This document shows, in pieces, positions 13,601-28,064 of a stretch of DNA of 64,000 bases; position 1 is the stretch's first letter, and every line of letters begins with the position of its first letter. Both the position numbers and the translations under genes were made by a program. A model generated the notes under the pieces. The model was not told the DNA's origin. It made no database searches and saw nothing but the letters and a program-made list of their open reading frames with translations. The stretch is from the NCBI GenBank assembly GCA_021613335.1, contig JAJTWR010000266.1, forward strand, positions 3,191,001 through 3,255,000, in the 5' to 3' direction. Source of the stretch: Whitmania pigra. Lineage: Eukaryota > Annelida > Clitellata > Hirudinida > Haemopidae.

Positions 13601-16600
13601 TGAATCACCATTTAGAATTAACTGGTTAGACATGTGCAGTCACACTAATGTCACCATAACTTGCATTAAGAAGTTTAATGACCAATTATTAAATTATTTA
13701 TCTGTTACGTTTAAAATAATTGCACAACTGAACAATTACATTGTTTATTTACTAATAAGCTAACTAGTTTTAAAGCACAAAGTTATTCCAATTCGCTCAA
13801 GAAGGCAGTGAAAATGAAATTATTCCATCTACATGGAACCCTTATAAGCCTCCTTCCAACCAGAAGTCAGAAATCCAAACCTGTTGCTGGTGTCCCTGAC
13901 CTTTCTCTCGAGGGCTTCGTCCTCGTCGCACTGCACCCTGCGGATGTACCTCTCTGCCTGGAGGACCTCCCACTGCTTCAACTCTCTCCTCACAAGGCTT
14001 GCGACTGGCATGGCTGGAGTTTCAATCACATTGTAAGCAAGTTGTGAGTGTAAATATCATTCAGGAACAATTAGACATTTCAAGATGTGATTCTTTAAGG
14101 TGGCGACTTAGAATTCATGAATGAATGAGATATTAACGACCACAGCAATAACAATAACAGTATGTAATATTAAAAGATCAAATAATAGATAAATTTGAGA
14201 AAAGTAGTTGAGAACATAAGAAACAAGGTCACCCACTGAAGCAAAACTTGATCTTGGAGGCTGGCAGCAGAGTATTGGGAGTGATGCACTTGAAGATGAG
14301 GTAAAGGTGGTTGAAGATTATGAAGGGCGGAGGGAGGGCTGGCCTCAGGTCATACTCCTGGATGAGTTGGTACCTCTGGGTTCGCCACACCAGTGAAGTC
14401 TTGCTCGACACTTCCGTGAAGGTGTCGCTGGTGGAAGGTGGCATGGTTTGATGATCATTATTCAACGAAATTATTTTAACGAATGACATCTTATCAGTTA
14501 TCTGATCAAATATTGATTTTTTTTTTAATTTGAAAAACAAATTGCTTTGATGCATTTAAGTAGAATTCCAAATAAAAAGAGTTGAAAATGTTTTAGTTTG
14601 CACAGTTCCAAGAAACAGTCATTAGCATCACAAGAGAACCAAGAGTTGAAATGACCAAACCAGTGCAACTCGATAAAGAACCTTTCGTTAAAAAATCATC
14701 AATTGCATCTTCAGCAAGTAATCACACCCTTACAATAATATAATACAATAATAAATGAGTTACAATTTTAATATTTCCAACAACCGACCTTATCATAGCA
14801 ATGAGCAGATTCAACATCATGACGTTTGTGATGAGCATATAGAAGGCAGTGATGATGGGGACCAGCCAAGTTATGGCGGGGCAATGTTGGTTCCTCCCCA
14901 AGCATTCCGAGGGGTGTCGACCGTCCGCGGCACATGCTTCTGCAGGATCCAAACCGGAAACTTCCTGGCATGCATCGCCTGAAAGTATTTAATGTAGAGG
15001 AAATTAATTACGAGTTTAACTTTTCAGCGAAATCATTGATTAAGTAATAAGTAATTAACTCTCTCAGGAATTCACATCACTTGCTTACTTATATATCTAA
15101 GTAAAATGAGACAATATTCTCCCAATCAAAATAATCAACATTAACAAACAGAAACACCTCCAGTTACGTTGACTGCTGATAATAAATAGGCTAGGTTATG
15201 CCATGCTCCCACAATTAATATATAAAACAAAGATATTTCTGGCACCCTGAAAGGGTCTAGTCACAAAATTAGGCTGCTCAAATGTTCAGTAAATGGAAAC
15301 GAAACAATGAAATTGTGAGCAGAGTTTGAAATCGTACCGGTAATTACTTCGTATTCGTCCATCTGTTGCAGAACCTTGAACCAAGGGGAGAGTATGACGT
15401 CCTTGAATGTTTGGTAGTCGATCGGATAATTCGGAAACAACATGACCTGAGTGCTCACTCCGTAAGCGACAACGAAAACTATGACGATGACGAAGAAGTA
15501 GGCCAGATGGATAACCTGGAGTTGGAAGTTCAAAAATTCATTCGACGGACGTAAATTAGAGATAAGAGTTTCAAATACCTTTTCAGCCATTTCCATAAAA
15601 AACGTAAGTATATAGTCATCTTAAAATGAATTTAGAAATTCAACAGGAAACAATGTTGATAAGACAACAAAGTGTTTGTATGTGCTTTTGGCTTAATTAA
15701 TGTCCATTTCATAACTAGTGTGAGTTTGTTTCACAAATTGTTTCTGACCGTCTTCCTAATCATGACCATAAAAGGTCCAAGTTCCTGGTGGATGCTGAAG
15801 AACCTGAGGACCCTGAGGAAGTGCATCATGAGACTGAAAGCCAGAACGATCCTGCTGGAATAGAAGCAGTAGGAACAGACCCCCGTCGGAATGAATCTTA
15901 GAACGAGGCCGGATATGTAGAGGGCCAACGAGAATAGATCCATGATGTTCCAGAGGTCCGTGATGTAGTTGGAAAACTTCAACTTCCAAGAACCTCCGCT
16001 GCCCATTACCAACTGAAACGTGGAAAGGAAATAAAAATTAGGCTCGCATTCACGTGGATCTCTTTCTTCATCTCGATCAGACGTTCGATGAGACAAGAGT
16101 GCAACAAAATACTTACTTGCCTTATCTCCTCCAGAGCCAGTGTTGCCACCCAGACTGTGAGCAGCATCTCCCTCCAATTTATCTTCGGGTAGAAATCGGT
16201 CAGGAGGATGAACCCGAACAAAATCAGGAAGCCAAAGTGGGAGAGCTGGAAATTCAGATCTTTATCTTAAACTCTTAAAACAAAGCCTATAATGGTAGCA
16301 GTCTAGTATTGTTGGTATTTAGTATTAGTATGAGTAGTATTCTAGTTAGTAGTGTAGTATTGTTGGTATTATCATTAATAGCATTGTAGCTCTATCCTGT
16401 ACAAAATAAATTGGGGATATCATCATGTCTTAACAGGTAATTAATATTCATTATAACTCTGCCAATCAGAGTGTGAAGCTCAGGAAAGGTGGATGACTCA
16501 CGCAATGATAGCTGAACTTGGTGACAGGGGCATCGAAGAAATAAACAAATCTGTCTTTATAAGACTTGCAACAGCCGAACGAACTGGCAGGAACATCTTT

Positions 16601-18896
16601 ATTGCTCTCTTTTGATGGAGAAGATTCTAACCTGGATGCAAGTCAATCTTTCAAAGTATTAACTGTTATCAACCACCATTATTATTTGTTTAAACTAGCC
16701 CATGTTAGTCTTAGATTATAAGGGAAGATGATAAAATAATTATTATTATTATAAGGACAAATAGTACATAATTCTCAATAAGCAATCAATAAGAAATGGT
16801 AATGTGGATCATTGCCATTGATCAGAAAGTGGAAACCACAAAAACAACTGATCAATCAACCACTAACGACCACCTCTTGAACAATTGATAACAAAAATGG
16901 TAATTTAATTAATTAATTAATTGGTTAATGAGATGACTAAAGTCCAAATCATTTCAGTTATACAACGGACTATAATCAAATAACTAAATAAATAAGATGA
17001 CTCACCTTGGTTTTTTCACATTGTTATGTGGTTGACTGGAGTTTTTGTCTGTGAGAGATGCTACAAGCTGGAATGCAAGCAATCTATGTAATTACCCATC
17101 GGCAGCATTTTTTAAATATTTGCTTCGTTATTACTACCTTTATTATCATCTTTTAATAATAACAATATTATGATTATAAAATTTAAATACGAACTACAAA
17201 ATATACAAAAAAACCAATCTACAAACTTACAGTCTTCTTAATAAAATTGTGCTCTGCATCTCTGTTCTCCTCATCTTCCTTCTTTTGAAAGATCATCTCC
17301 TCGATGTTGATGTTTCGGTACTTGAGGATGTACGGGGCAAGAATGGGCAGAGCGAGAGCAATCAGAACCTGTGGGTGGGTGGTTTAAGTGGGTGATTAGG
17401 CTTAACTGCTCATAGCAGATTTTTTCTAACCTGATCTGATCTTACCAAACAATAATTAAAAGTTGAACAAAAATATGACTTCAAGTGCTTTCTAATTTTT
17501 TTTTAAGAATTGTTAATAAAGACAAATGGAGCATCCTCAAAAGTAATGTTTTTTTATGGGTCATGAAAGTATTCCTCGATTGTAATTTAACACTTATTAA
17601 TATTATCAATGTTATTATTAATATTGTTGTTATTTTATTATATTATTAATATTATTATAATGAATTATAACCATTTCCAATTTTCAACTAATAACATCCC
17701 TATTGTTCACCATCCTCGTGAAATGTTTTTGAAGCCAACCCTGATGTAGGAATTTTCATCGGAGATGTTTCCAATCCAGATGTTCGTGAGGAGTTTTTGA
17801 ACGACAAAGTGCGAGATGAAGTGTTCGTTCCCTGCTTGGACGGCCATCTCGAGGAGGGTGGCGTCCTCGTAATCCTTGTAGGGGGTCACTAGGAGCAGAG
17901 TGGCTCGTCGCTGGTCTGTTTCGTAGCATTCGTTGAGCACTTCAACTGCTAGCTTCTCAAATGTCCTGAAATTTTGGGCTATGATTATTAGTGATGAATA
18001 ATCCATAACTAAGATCTGGTGCATCAAAAAGTAAAACACTGCTGAATGTTGTTTTAATGCCTTAGAAAAGTAGTGTGAGGATATAAAAAAATCCCTGTGC
18101 ATCCAGCACATAATTCTCAAAGTATTATTCCTTAATATCTTAAAGATTCCAATTAAGTACTTACGATCCCTGTTCTTGCAAGGGTCCGAGCAGATCTGAA
18201 TCATCCTGGGTTGACAAGAAGCCAGAAGAAATGTGGTGAGCAGTGAGAGCTAATGCCATGGCATTCTTAGAAAGCAAAGGTGCGTACGTGTTGAAAACAA
18301 TTCGTCAAAGTCGAATCGACCAACTCAAATAGAATGAATGGCAAGCTACTCACGTATCCTCTTTCCCAGAATATGAGGGACATCTGAGTCCTGCAGATGA
18401 GAATGCACCAAATGAAGAGCTCCTTGGCTGGGTCTTCAAAGACGATATTGTTTTCTGAAATTTCAATCATTTTTGACAAATAATTTGTAATCGTGTCTAA
18501 AAATCGACACAATGTTTGTTAAAGGAATACATCCGAGAAATTAACTTGTACCACGAGTGTAAAAAGTATAATCGAAGACTTTAAAGGTCATTTAAAAGGT
18601 CAAATGTAATCAATAAAAAATTATATCGGACACTCGAAGATTAGAAATTTTACGGGGGAATTAATGGCAGTTTGAAATGCAGTAAAAAACTTTTATGTTT
18701 TGCAAAGGCTTTGAAATAATCTAAGACAAATTGTTATAAAATCAAAAAACAAGTTGATGTTTTGCCTAAATTTTACATGTGGAAACATTTAAAGACTACT
18801 TTTACATTTCACAAAAGTAAAATACCAAATTATTTCTTCAAAGGCTTTTATTAAATAGCTACATTTAATGACAACTGAAAACAAATATTACAAAAA

Positions 18897-18930
<34 letters not shown>

Positions 18931-21745
18931 TAATGATTGTAAATGTTATGACTCCATATTTTGAAAACTGCCTATGAAACTAACTCCAGATGCCTCATCG
19001 AAAGTGTCCCTAATGCTTTCAAAATCACAAATAGCCTAAAAAAACCTAATTTCACAAACAAACAAAAATAACACCAACCGAATTTGCAAATTTGAAAATT
19101 TGCTTATTTAACAAAAAAATTCAAACCATTTCTGGAAACATATCTTCCAGGTCTGAGTTTTTTCATGCCCTTCTTGAAGGCTTTTGTCTTTTTAATTTTG
19201 TGAAGGAGAGCTATAGGCCAAGGTCGCTTCCTTTTCTTGACGACACTGAGATACATGTGTGGATCGACATCTTTGTACGGAGATTTTAAGTACAGGGGAT
19301 GAAAATATTCGCCCATGAACTTGAATATTATCATCCCGACGTGCTTCAGGGATATGAGATCTGATTCCTAAATGACCAAAAAAAAACAGTATGTGAGCAT
19401 CTTTTAAAATCATTTTTTATTAACAATAACTGTAACATCTTACCTTCGCCATTTTGTCTAGTTCAGCGTTCTGCTTCAGCGTAACTGGCTGTAAGGCCCA
19501 AAGTGTAACATCAGTGACTCAAAGTACTTGAAAATTAATCGCTATCACAACTCACATCGTTGTACAGCTGGAGCAACCTCTTGACAGTTAAGAACTGATT
19601 CAGAGTCACACCTTTGTCTATCAGGAGTTTGACAAAGTCAATGTTGTCGTCGACAAGAGCTGTGAAGAGCAGATCGTGCAATTCTTCCACCTAAATAGGA
19701 TGAAAAAAAAACTAATAATAAAATAATTATAAATAAACTTGTAATGAATTTGTTCCAAATCCCTGATTCATTTCACTTCTTGCAAAAATTATCAATTGAC
19801 CTTAAATCAATGGAGAGCAATGAATAATATATCCTTACCAAAATGTTCAAGTATTTTTATTTAGATTACGATTTATGTGATTTAATAAACGACTTGTAAA
19901 ATAGGCCTCTGATGCTTGTTGTTGATGTGGTCGACTTCCTTATTCCGGCTATTATTCTAAATAATTTCTAAGGAGCTCTACATAAACAAATGTTCATGAT
20001 ATAAGTTGCTTTTTGATCCCCGCTGTCGATAAAAAGAAATCCTTAAGCGCGCCATTTTCTAAACCAGCAGACGACCAAAACCCAAAACAAAAAGTACAAG
20101 TAAACAAGACACGCAAAGGAGCAGATGATGTGATATGAGCAGCATACGAATGATTTATTGGAACAGGTTCTTTAAAAACAATGATCCAGGTAATCGTTGC
20201 AAAAAAATATACCTAATAATTCATTACTTTGTAATTTGACAAAAAACGCTATAATCCACGTTTTGCCTATCAATCCCACTATAATATCTCATTTCAATAA
20301 AATTTGTAGTCACAAAATATATTTTAATAACATTTGTAGTCATACTAATAAAAAAATAATAAGACAACATGGTGCCTTTACAACCCTGAAATCACAATCA
20401 CCCATTTTTGCTCTTAAATAAGCATGCAAATTAATTCTTGAAAACAAACACTCGACTCGATTTATTAAATTAATCCGGAAGCACGACTGTGCGCCATTTT
20501 TGAACGTAACATCCTGCCTTAACATTTTTATTAGGCAATAAAATTCGAAATTCAGGTCAACGATCAATGTGAATGGCATTGGAAAAGAGATTCACAACAA
20601 ACCTCAAATTCTGCATCTTCTGTATAAATTTGGTCTTTAGCTATGTCGATTCGATTGAGAGCCAAAGCCAACTTTAATTGGTCGATTCTCTTGCTTTGGT
20701 TAGCTGGATTTAAAACATTACTATTTGATTTAAACAGCTGTGACATCGATATGATAATGGCAGTGTTTATTAGAGTATGTCTGCGGTAGGTCTTTTGATA
20801 AACACGATCAGGGCGGTGCAAGCGAGCTTTGTGTGTGAAGAGTTGTTGGTGATGTTGACGAAAGCATATGATGATAGCGATAGCATCATACGTTATTTGA
20901 GGGTTATCGTAATGATTCATCAAATTATAACCGCAGAAATATATCATCGAGTCGCTCATAGAAATAATAATACCACTAGCAGAAATGATCGCTTATTAAT
21001 TACTTTTGAGAATGGCTTGCAATATTATGTCGTCGATGTCGCCCAAAGTCGATTTGGCTTCTGCTTTGAAGACGGACAGCAGGTTGGACTGCTCGATGCA
21101 GTATCTGACCATCTCTCTGTACTCTGCGGCTTCTGTCAGGTTGAACTTGTGCATGATCATTTTCTCGACGGTGTCAAGAGTCTTTTGTTGGTACAATACG
21201 ATGGTCCTGTTTGTAATCAAGCATTTATTTACACGAGATCGCATTCCTGATTATCGAGTGCATGTCTACGATGTCGTTCGAATGATTACAATGATTACAA
21301 TTACCGTTTCTGCAGCTTTTTAAAATCGTCCATCATTTTCACGTCGTTGAATTTACAATTGTTGTAAGCGTAGGCCAAAATGTCGGCCATTCCCCCAGAG
21401 CCCTGTAACAGGGATTATGGATATTATTAGGATAATTTGTTCTTTAAATGAAGAGAAATTGTTGGACATTTTATGACAGTTTTTATTTTATCATGGGCCA
21501 CTTCTCTGTTCGAACAGTCTGGCCATTGTATGCATGATTGCATTGAGGTCTCAACGTTTTTAACAGTCGTCTCCGTGGATCTTGTTAATATTAATGTTGT
21601 TGTTGTCGTTGTTTTTATCCTTATTATCATTACTCTTTATTAGTTATTTTTTGTTAATTATAGAAACCCTTGAGATTGGCTATTACCACCATTATGTTAA
21701 TATTGTTGTCGTTGTTATCATTATTATTGTTATTATTATTATTAT

Positions 21746-21782
<37 letters not shown>

Positions 21783-21798
21783 TATTATTATTATTATT

Positions 21799-21860
<62 letters not shown>

Positions 21861-21882
21861 ATTATTATTATTATTATTATTA

Positions 21883-21945
<63 letters not shown>

Positions 21946-24900
21946 CATCGCTATTATTTGCGAAGCGTCACACCTGATGTTGACACTGTCGAACTACGAA
22001 ACTAAATTGAAGATCGGTTATCAAATATCTTAGTGTTTCGTCAATGAATATGCATGAAGCGCTTTACATATTAATGAAGTCAAGGGAATATTAAGTAATC
22101 TGTCAGGCTGCCTGGGGAATAATTAGCCACATACTGATGCATCTAATTGCATGTTAATTAGCCAGGCATTTTGTGATCGCTTAATTCACAAAAACAGCAA
22201 CAGTAGCGATACAGTAAGGACGAAAATAATAACAACAACATCATCATCGCCATCGTCATCGTCATCGTCATCATCATCATCATCATCGTCATCGTCATCA
22301 TCCTCATCATCATCATCATCAAGGGTATTCTTAGAACATGATTTTAGCAAAAAGAAACTTGTCTGGAAAGGTACCTCGATGAATATGACCGATACGCCGT
22401 TATCGATATCCCTCATGACGTCACGCAGAGTTTCCAAACCTCCTCCCAGGATGATGCTCACGACTGGAATGACCACCGCTTCTGAAGGAAAACAAAGTGG
22501 TAAAGCGGTTGTCATTGCTTTGACGTTGTTTATGATGTAACCGCAGGTTGCATAAATATTGATTGATATTTTTTTATTTTATTAAAAATAGATGAGATGA
22601 TGTGTAACAAAAGTTGCTTAATAAGATTGGTTTAATTTATATAGCGCATTATATTTTTTTTCTCGGCGTCATTTTAAGGTAATGAACAAATTAAATTCAA
22701 TAACAAAAATCTTGTTGTTCAATTATTAGATATCTGAGAATATAATACAATTTCACTTGAAAACATCAATTTCCTTGAAACTCGCAACAGGTGGAGCCAG
22801 TATGACACCTGTCCTAAATAATAAAACAAATAAAAAATATCACGTCAGCCGTCAACTCGCTCACCTGACTCTCCAGAAGAATCCAGATTAGCAATGAGCC
22901 TTTCCAGGTCCTCCCTAACCGGTTTCTCGGGCCCACATTTATGTTGAGTTCCATCGTCGACGAAGATGAAATGCGAATGGTTTCTGTCCAATTGAGACTC
23001 GTTGGCACGGGCAGCGTCGGGCGGTACGATGTAATGGACAGGCCAGTGCCCGAAGCCCTACATTTGTGGATTTGTTGATTAATTTTAAAGCATTTAAAAA
23101 TGTCAGTTTAAATTAGAACAAAACAGACACTTGGGTTTTAGAAACAGCAACAGAGGTTTAACAAGGTTTATCAAAAGGCAGAGTATCAAAAGTCAAGCGA
23201 TTTAAGGCTTTTCAAATTATCCTATTGGATTACCTTTTGATAGCAGCTTGTCGAGCACAAGCCATGTTTGAGGCGATATTTAAATGGTCTCGGTGTTGTT
23301 ATTGTTACTACAGTAGTTGTTGTTATTGTTGCTGTTTTTTTAGCACTTATCGTCTGCTTGTTAAAAACTTGTGTTGCCGAAAGACTACAATTGAGAGTTT
23401 TTAAAAAAGAAAAAAAGAACCTAAATTTCTAACTGACATCGTCGATCATCTGCAAACAAACTGAACCATTTATGCCGGTCAACTAACGTAACAACAGATA
23501 AACTAAACTTGATTTACTTAGTTCCTCTGGCGAAGTCAAAAATGTGCATTTAAATAGTCTTGCATTGTTTCTCTGACAGCAAAATTTCTATGTTATTGAA
23601 GAAAACATGAACCATTTTATGAGCCATGCTTGTTATCTATAATATAATCTATGATAATAAGAATTATTATAATTATAAATAATAATTATTTATATAAATG
23701 AATTATTTATTATAATAATAATTGTTATTATTACATATACTAATATACAACAAAATAAGTAATAACGTTAGTAATAGTGAATAAGCATTTACAACCATCA
23801 TCATCACCACATCAACATCGTCATTACCATTTATCATCAGCCTGGTAATGAAGCACAGATCAACATGAAGGAATCATTTTTATATAATCTTAAAACCTGT
23901 CTCTCAATTAAATCTGAGATTGACTGAGGAGACTAGAGAAAGAGTTCATAGAATGAAGATGATGATGATGGTGATGATTATAATGATGATCATGATGATG
24001 ATTTCATACTCCAAATAACTGGAGCTTGAAATTCTATCCCAAGCCCTGTCGCATCCTCCATACAACCACGCTCAACTGGAGAGATGTTGAGGAGGTGGAA
24101 AGAGCAGGCGATAATATTATATTATTGCGCCTGTAATTTTTATTTACGAAGATCAGATAATAGTAATACATTTGTTATAATAACAATAATTTTTACGTAC
24201 GATTAAATTTAGTGACTAAATTTCATTTTAATAACATAAATAACATCGTTTAAGAAGATACGGCAATGTTATAATTTATGAGTGATTATGTAATAATACT
24301 TTGTAATGTAATAAATTAAAATAATATATATTAACTAGTAAATATTAATAAATAAACAATTATTATTAATGAAAGTTCTCGATAAATCATTCAAGTAAAC
24401 TGAAGATAAACAGGTTTCATTGCGTAGTAAATAAAGTTTACCATAAGATTGAATACGTACATTTTGATTGACCAGTATCTCCCTATTGTTTACACATCCC
24501 CAGGGACCGATACCAATGGCTACCAGTTGATTTTTTCTGCCGTAGCGAACCCCGAAGTACCTGATGGCGTCCCCCACTTCTTTGGTCGCTCCCTGGTATA
24601 TGCCATCCGTGATGATCCATGCATCTTGAAATTCAAATCGTCAAGCTGATCTTGTGAATCACTAGTGTCATTAATATTCGCATGCACAGCATTCGTCATC
24701 GTTATCATTATCATCATCATCGTCGTCGTCGTCGTAATTGTCGTCATCAAAATTATCATCTTACGCGACAGAGTAATAGTTTTGATTGCATCGTCAAATG
24801 CAACCAACGTCATCGTAATCATGGTTTTTTTCATCAAAGCATTCATCATTACCATCATCATTATCACCATCGCCATCATCATCACCATCGTCGTCAACAA

Positions 24901-26798
24901 TAACAACAACAACGTCATCATCAAAACATTTATCACCATCATTGTCAGCAAGACATTCGTCATTATCATCGTTATCACCATCGTCATCACCACCGTCATC
25001 GACATCGCCATCATCATCATCATCATAAGCTGGCGTCATGCAGAACGATCTCTCTTTATTCGAGAGCAAATGCATCACGAAAATAAATCGAGCGAGTTAA
25101 ATTAATAAAAATGAAACATTCCCGCTAATTGATGAATTTCTTTTCGATTAATTCACCAATAACAAGTGAAAAAAAATTGCAAAATCAAATCAATTTGTAG
25201 CAGAAGAACCCATTCTTGGGTTGCCTCTCCTCGGAAATGTTGATGGTGAATTTTGAATTTTTAATTCCATTAAAGGATCATTCGTAGTTCAACTCACTTG
25301 TCGATTTGGCGGCTTTCGTGAGACCGTGGCAAAACACCTGCTTCAACTCCTTCTTGAAGAGAAAGTTTGCCTTCGCACCTTTCACGGAAATTATCAGTTT
25401 CGGTTTCGGTATCTCCCACTCTTTGACTAGAAGCGTGACGAGTTTGGAAAGGTGGGTTCTCGAGTCGACCCTGATGTACTGCAAGTGGAACGAACTAAAC
25501 TTAAACTTACCACCCTTCGCACCCACCTTATCATAACGAAACGTACAAACTCCAAGGTAGGTAAAGATGTGTGCATCCGTCCTAATTATCTAGTTATGTA
25601 ATGGACGTTAATAAACTACCAAACAACCAACAAGGATGTGCGATTGATTCATTACCTTGCTGTTCGTCTTCCCACCGAAGTATATTTCTCCAAAGGCATC
25701 AGTGGGCAGAGTGATGGTGTCTTTCAGTGGATCCCAGGGCGGATTCTGGTGGGTGGGTGCCCGGGGCTCGTGTTGTGTGTCAGGGTAGCCGCAGTAGCAA
25801 TGATCGCTTAATGTCGAAAGATGATTCATCGGATGATTTATTAACCGATTAGCTTAATTAAATTTTAAAGCTAAGGTTATTTGGTGCTTTACCCTAGCCA
25901 GTCATCGTTAAGACTATTTTTGTATCCCTATAAAAATGCTAAGGATGTTTAAGAAGCGACGAGTCTCTGGGTTATAATCTAAAAGCTATAATTATACTTA
26001 TAAATAAAATGCCTAATTTATGCCTCTCTAAAACTCATATAACAACAAGCAATAACAACAACAACAGGTGAACAATAGGAGTTGATTTAATGAACATCAT
26101 GTAAATTGCTAATTAAGCAACATTGAATCACTTTGAAATAAATAAATAAATACTGGCAACTTACATGCGCTGGTCCTGAGGGTTGCGAACGAATCTTTTG
26201 CAGACTCGCTTTTTGAAGTTGTCGAGGAAATATTTTACCAGGTTTTTCTGATGAAATGGATGCAATTTATTGGCGATTTGTTTAACAAAGGAAAAATTCT
26301 ATCAAAATGAAAAAACACGACAAAAATACTCATCGCATTTTAGTAATTGGTTCAAGGTCTTTTTTTTTTGGAAACATGGAAACGCCGTCAGTAAATTTGA
26401 TAATAATTTGATGAACGTTTTAATTACTTTATGAAATTCGATACTAAATCATAATCAGAGATAAGAATTACGGTGCAAACAAAAATTGTTCTTCTAAATA
26501 CAAGCTGCTAAGCTGTTGAATCACTGCGATTAAAGTTAATTTGAAGCTTAGATTCAAATAAAAACACCAAAGAGATAGTTCGATCACCGACATCGACGTA
26601 GTTTGGTACGTTGTCTCGAATGTTGCTCAGGGAGATTCCCAAATCCTGCGACACCACTTCCAAGTGGTAGTCGTCTGCGTCGCTGTAAACGACGCCGTCG
26701 ACGCCGTCATCGTCGTAGTCCTCTTCACCGGTTCCAGCTTCATCCTCTCCAGGCGTCTGCCTCTCGTCGTTAGGTTCTGAGTCACGTCCCATAAGCAT
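10633..26798 (-). CDS. TRPM2: TRPM2-like cation channel with NUDT9-homology domain
   Basis: I resolved 34 exons with agreeing phases, 4857 nt, about 1618 aa (human TRPM2 is about 1500). The start ATG at 26798 has an in-frame TGA just upstream; the stop is TAA at 10633. Only the end of exon 1 (about 26610) is uncertain. Order: acidic N-terminus; TRPM homology regions about residues 90-700, with the phrases [20 protein letters not shown] and DPAKELFIW; six-helix channel about 770-1140; TRP helix ([13 protein letters not shown]); coiled coil about 1245-1320; NUDT9-H about 1340-1618, with [12 protein letters not shown] and [15 protein letters not shown]. The NUDT9-H domain marks the TRPM2 type: a calcium-permeable plasma-membrane channel gated by ADP-ribose and calcium. 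Calcium-site residues EEIRQ (S2) and WNIMD (S3) are kept. The Nudix box, two MHR1/2 ADP-ribose-pocket residues and the pore filter are diverged (see findings). The reading frame is intact, so it is not an obvious pseudogene. Confidence 0.95.
11029..11632 (-). other. NUDT9-H exons lacking a Nudix box
   Basis: Exons 11539-11632, 11291-11408 and 11029-11150 of the TRPM2-like gene. They begin with [15 protein letters not shown] and end with [15 protein letters not shown]. Between them, where NUDT9 and TRPM2 have P-G-G followed by the G-x5-E-x7-R-E-x2-E-E Nudix box, this protein reads [17 protein letters not shown], then [15 protein letters not shown]. The splice phases (0, 1, 0) leave no alternative frame. 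Confidence 0.8.
21714..21955. repeat. (TTA)n microsatellite with embedded (TTG)n block
   Basis: A TRPM2-like intron between coding exons 21305-21402 and 22375-22481 carries about 240 bp of TTA repeat interrupted by about 12 TTG units near 21800-21833. Long open frames here (poly-L, poly-I, poly-Y) are repeat artefacts. Confidence 0.95.
22228..22322. repeat. (ATC/GTC)n microsatellite
   Basis: This trinucleotide run lies in the same TRPM2-like intron, about 50 bp downstream (in gene sense) of the exon 22375-22481 donor. Confidence 0.9.
24690..25026. repeat. Degenerate (ATC/ATT/GTC)n tract
   Basis: About 340 bp of imperfect CAT-type trinucleotides in the intron between TRPM2-like exons 24461-24624 and 25298-25478. 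It keeps open frames in several phases by composition only. Confidence 0.85.
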
Positions 26799-28064
26799 CG
26801 TGCAAGTTCAGTTGAAGTTAGATTTCGAGTTTACAACTTCTAAGAGAATGTAATCCATAAGATTTACAGCTGAATATCCGTTGTTGTAAAGCGACAATAA
26901 ACGGTCGATGAATTAAAATCGAACACAATAGTAGTAAATTCTCAGAACCAGTCCCTCAATCGCCTTAATGTCATTTGTTTATCTTTACTCAAATAGCTAC
27001 GCTCGCACTATTCAGAGGCTTCAGTCTAAACGTAAGCCCTCCCCGTACAGGCTGAATGTATGACTCCTTTAACTTTATGAGCTGGTTTGAAGATCACACT
27101 CATTCCTATGACAGTACATGCATGAGCGTGTGAACTGCCAATCAACAACCAATCTCTACGTGCGTTTGTTTTTCCCCTTCAACTTATCAACCGGTTGGAA
27201 TCTGAAGTTTACTACGAGCGCATTTGCAATGCAAACTTGGCGAAGTTTATCGGTGCGTTGGCTCGGTTCACCTTTGTAGTCGTTAGTTTAGTTATCGGCG
27301 AATGCAATGCCATGCAAAGTTGTCTGCAGACTCAGTGCTGTGTCATTGTCGATTATTTCAGAATTCGACAAAAGAATGTTGCGTGACTTCAGCAAATTCA
27401 TGACGCTTGATGCCTCGATTTGATCGATTCTTGTGCAAACGAGTGACTTCATTGGCTTTCATGGAGACTTTTAGAATCTTGCTAAGTTCAGAGGAGATTG
27501 ATCGCCATTCATGTTTGATTGAAATGCGATCGACTGGCAGACGGTGCTGAACAATAGACCAATTCGAAGTCAGTCGAAGAAGAAGAAGAAGAAAAAGAAA
27601 AGGATTCGCCTCATCTCAGCACTCGAAACTATGCTCATGTATTTTCCCTTGTTATAAAACCACGCTATCGTAAGTAGTAATTATTGCTTTCACAAAGAGA
27701 AACAATTGGGGAAGACAAATTGAATGCGAAGATTATTTTCTCTTACTGGGTAATTCACTGATTCACTGAGAGTAATGCGCATGTGTACACTCATCGACAT
27801 TAATTTCTCTAATTCACTGAACCCTGACATTGTGATGGGAATTACTCCTACGGTTTGACATTAAAACTAATTGACGACAGGTAATGGGACACCTTGACAC
27901 CTGGATTGATTCACGCCTCCTGCATTCAAGACATTTAGAAATAATTCACAAATCACACCCATCAACTATTAATTGGCACTAGTTTATTAGAAATGTAATA
28001 ATATTTGTTACTTTAGCAAAGCTGACTATAGATGAACTAGTAAATGGTTTATTTATTCTCATTC

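Noticed and set aside
24520..25105. Open frames of 73-168 codons in the CAT-rich tract
   Set aside because: Trinucleotide repeat keeps frames open; the only coding part is TRPM2-like exon 24461-24624.
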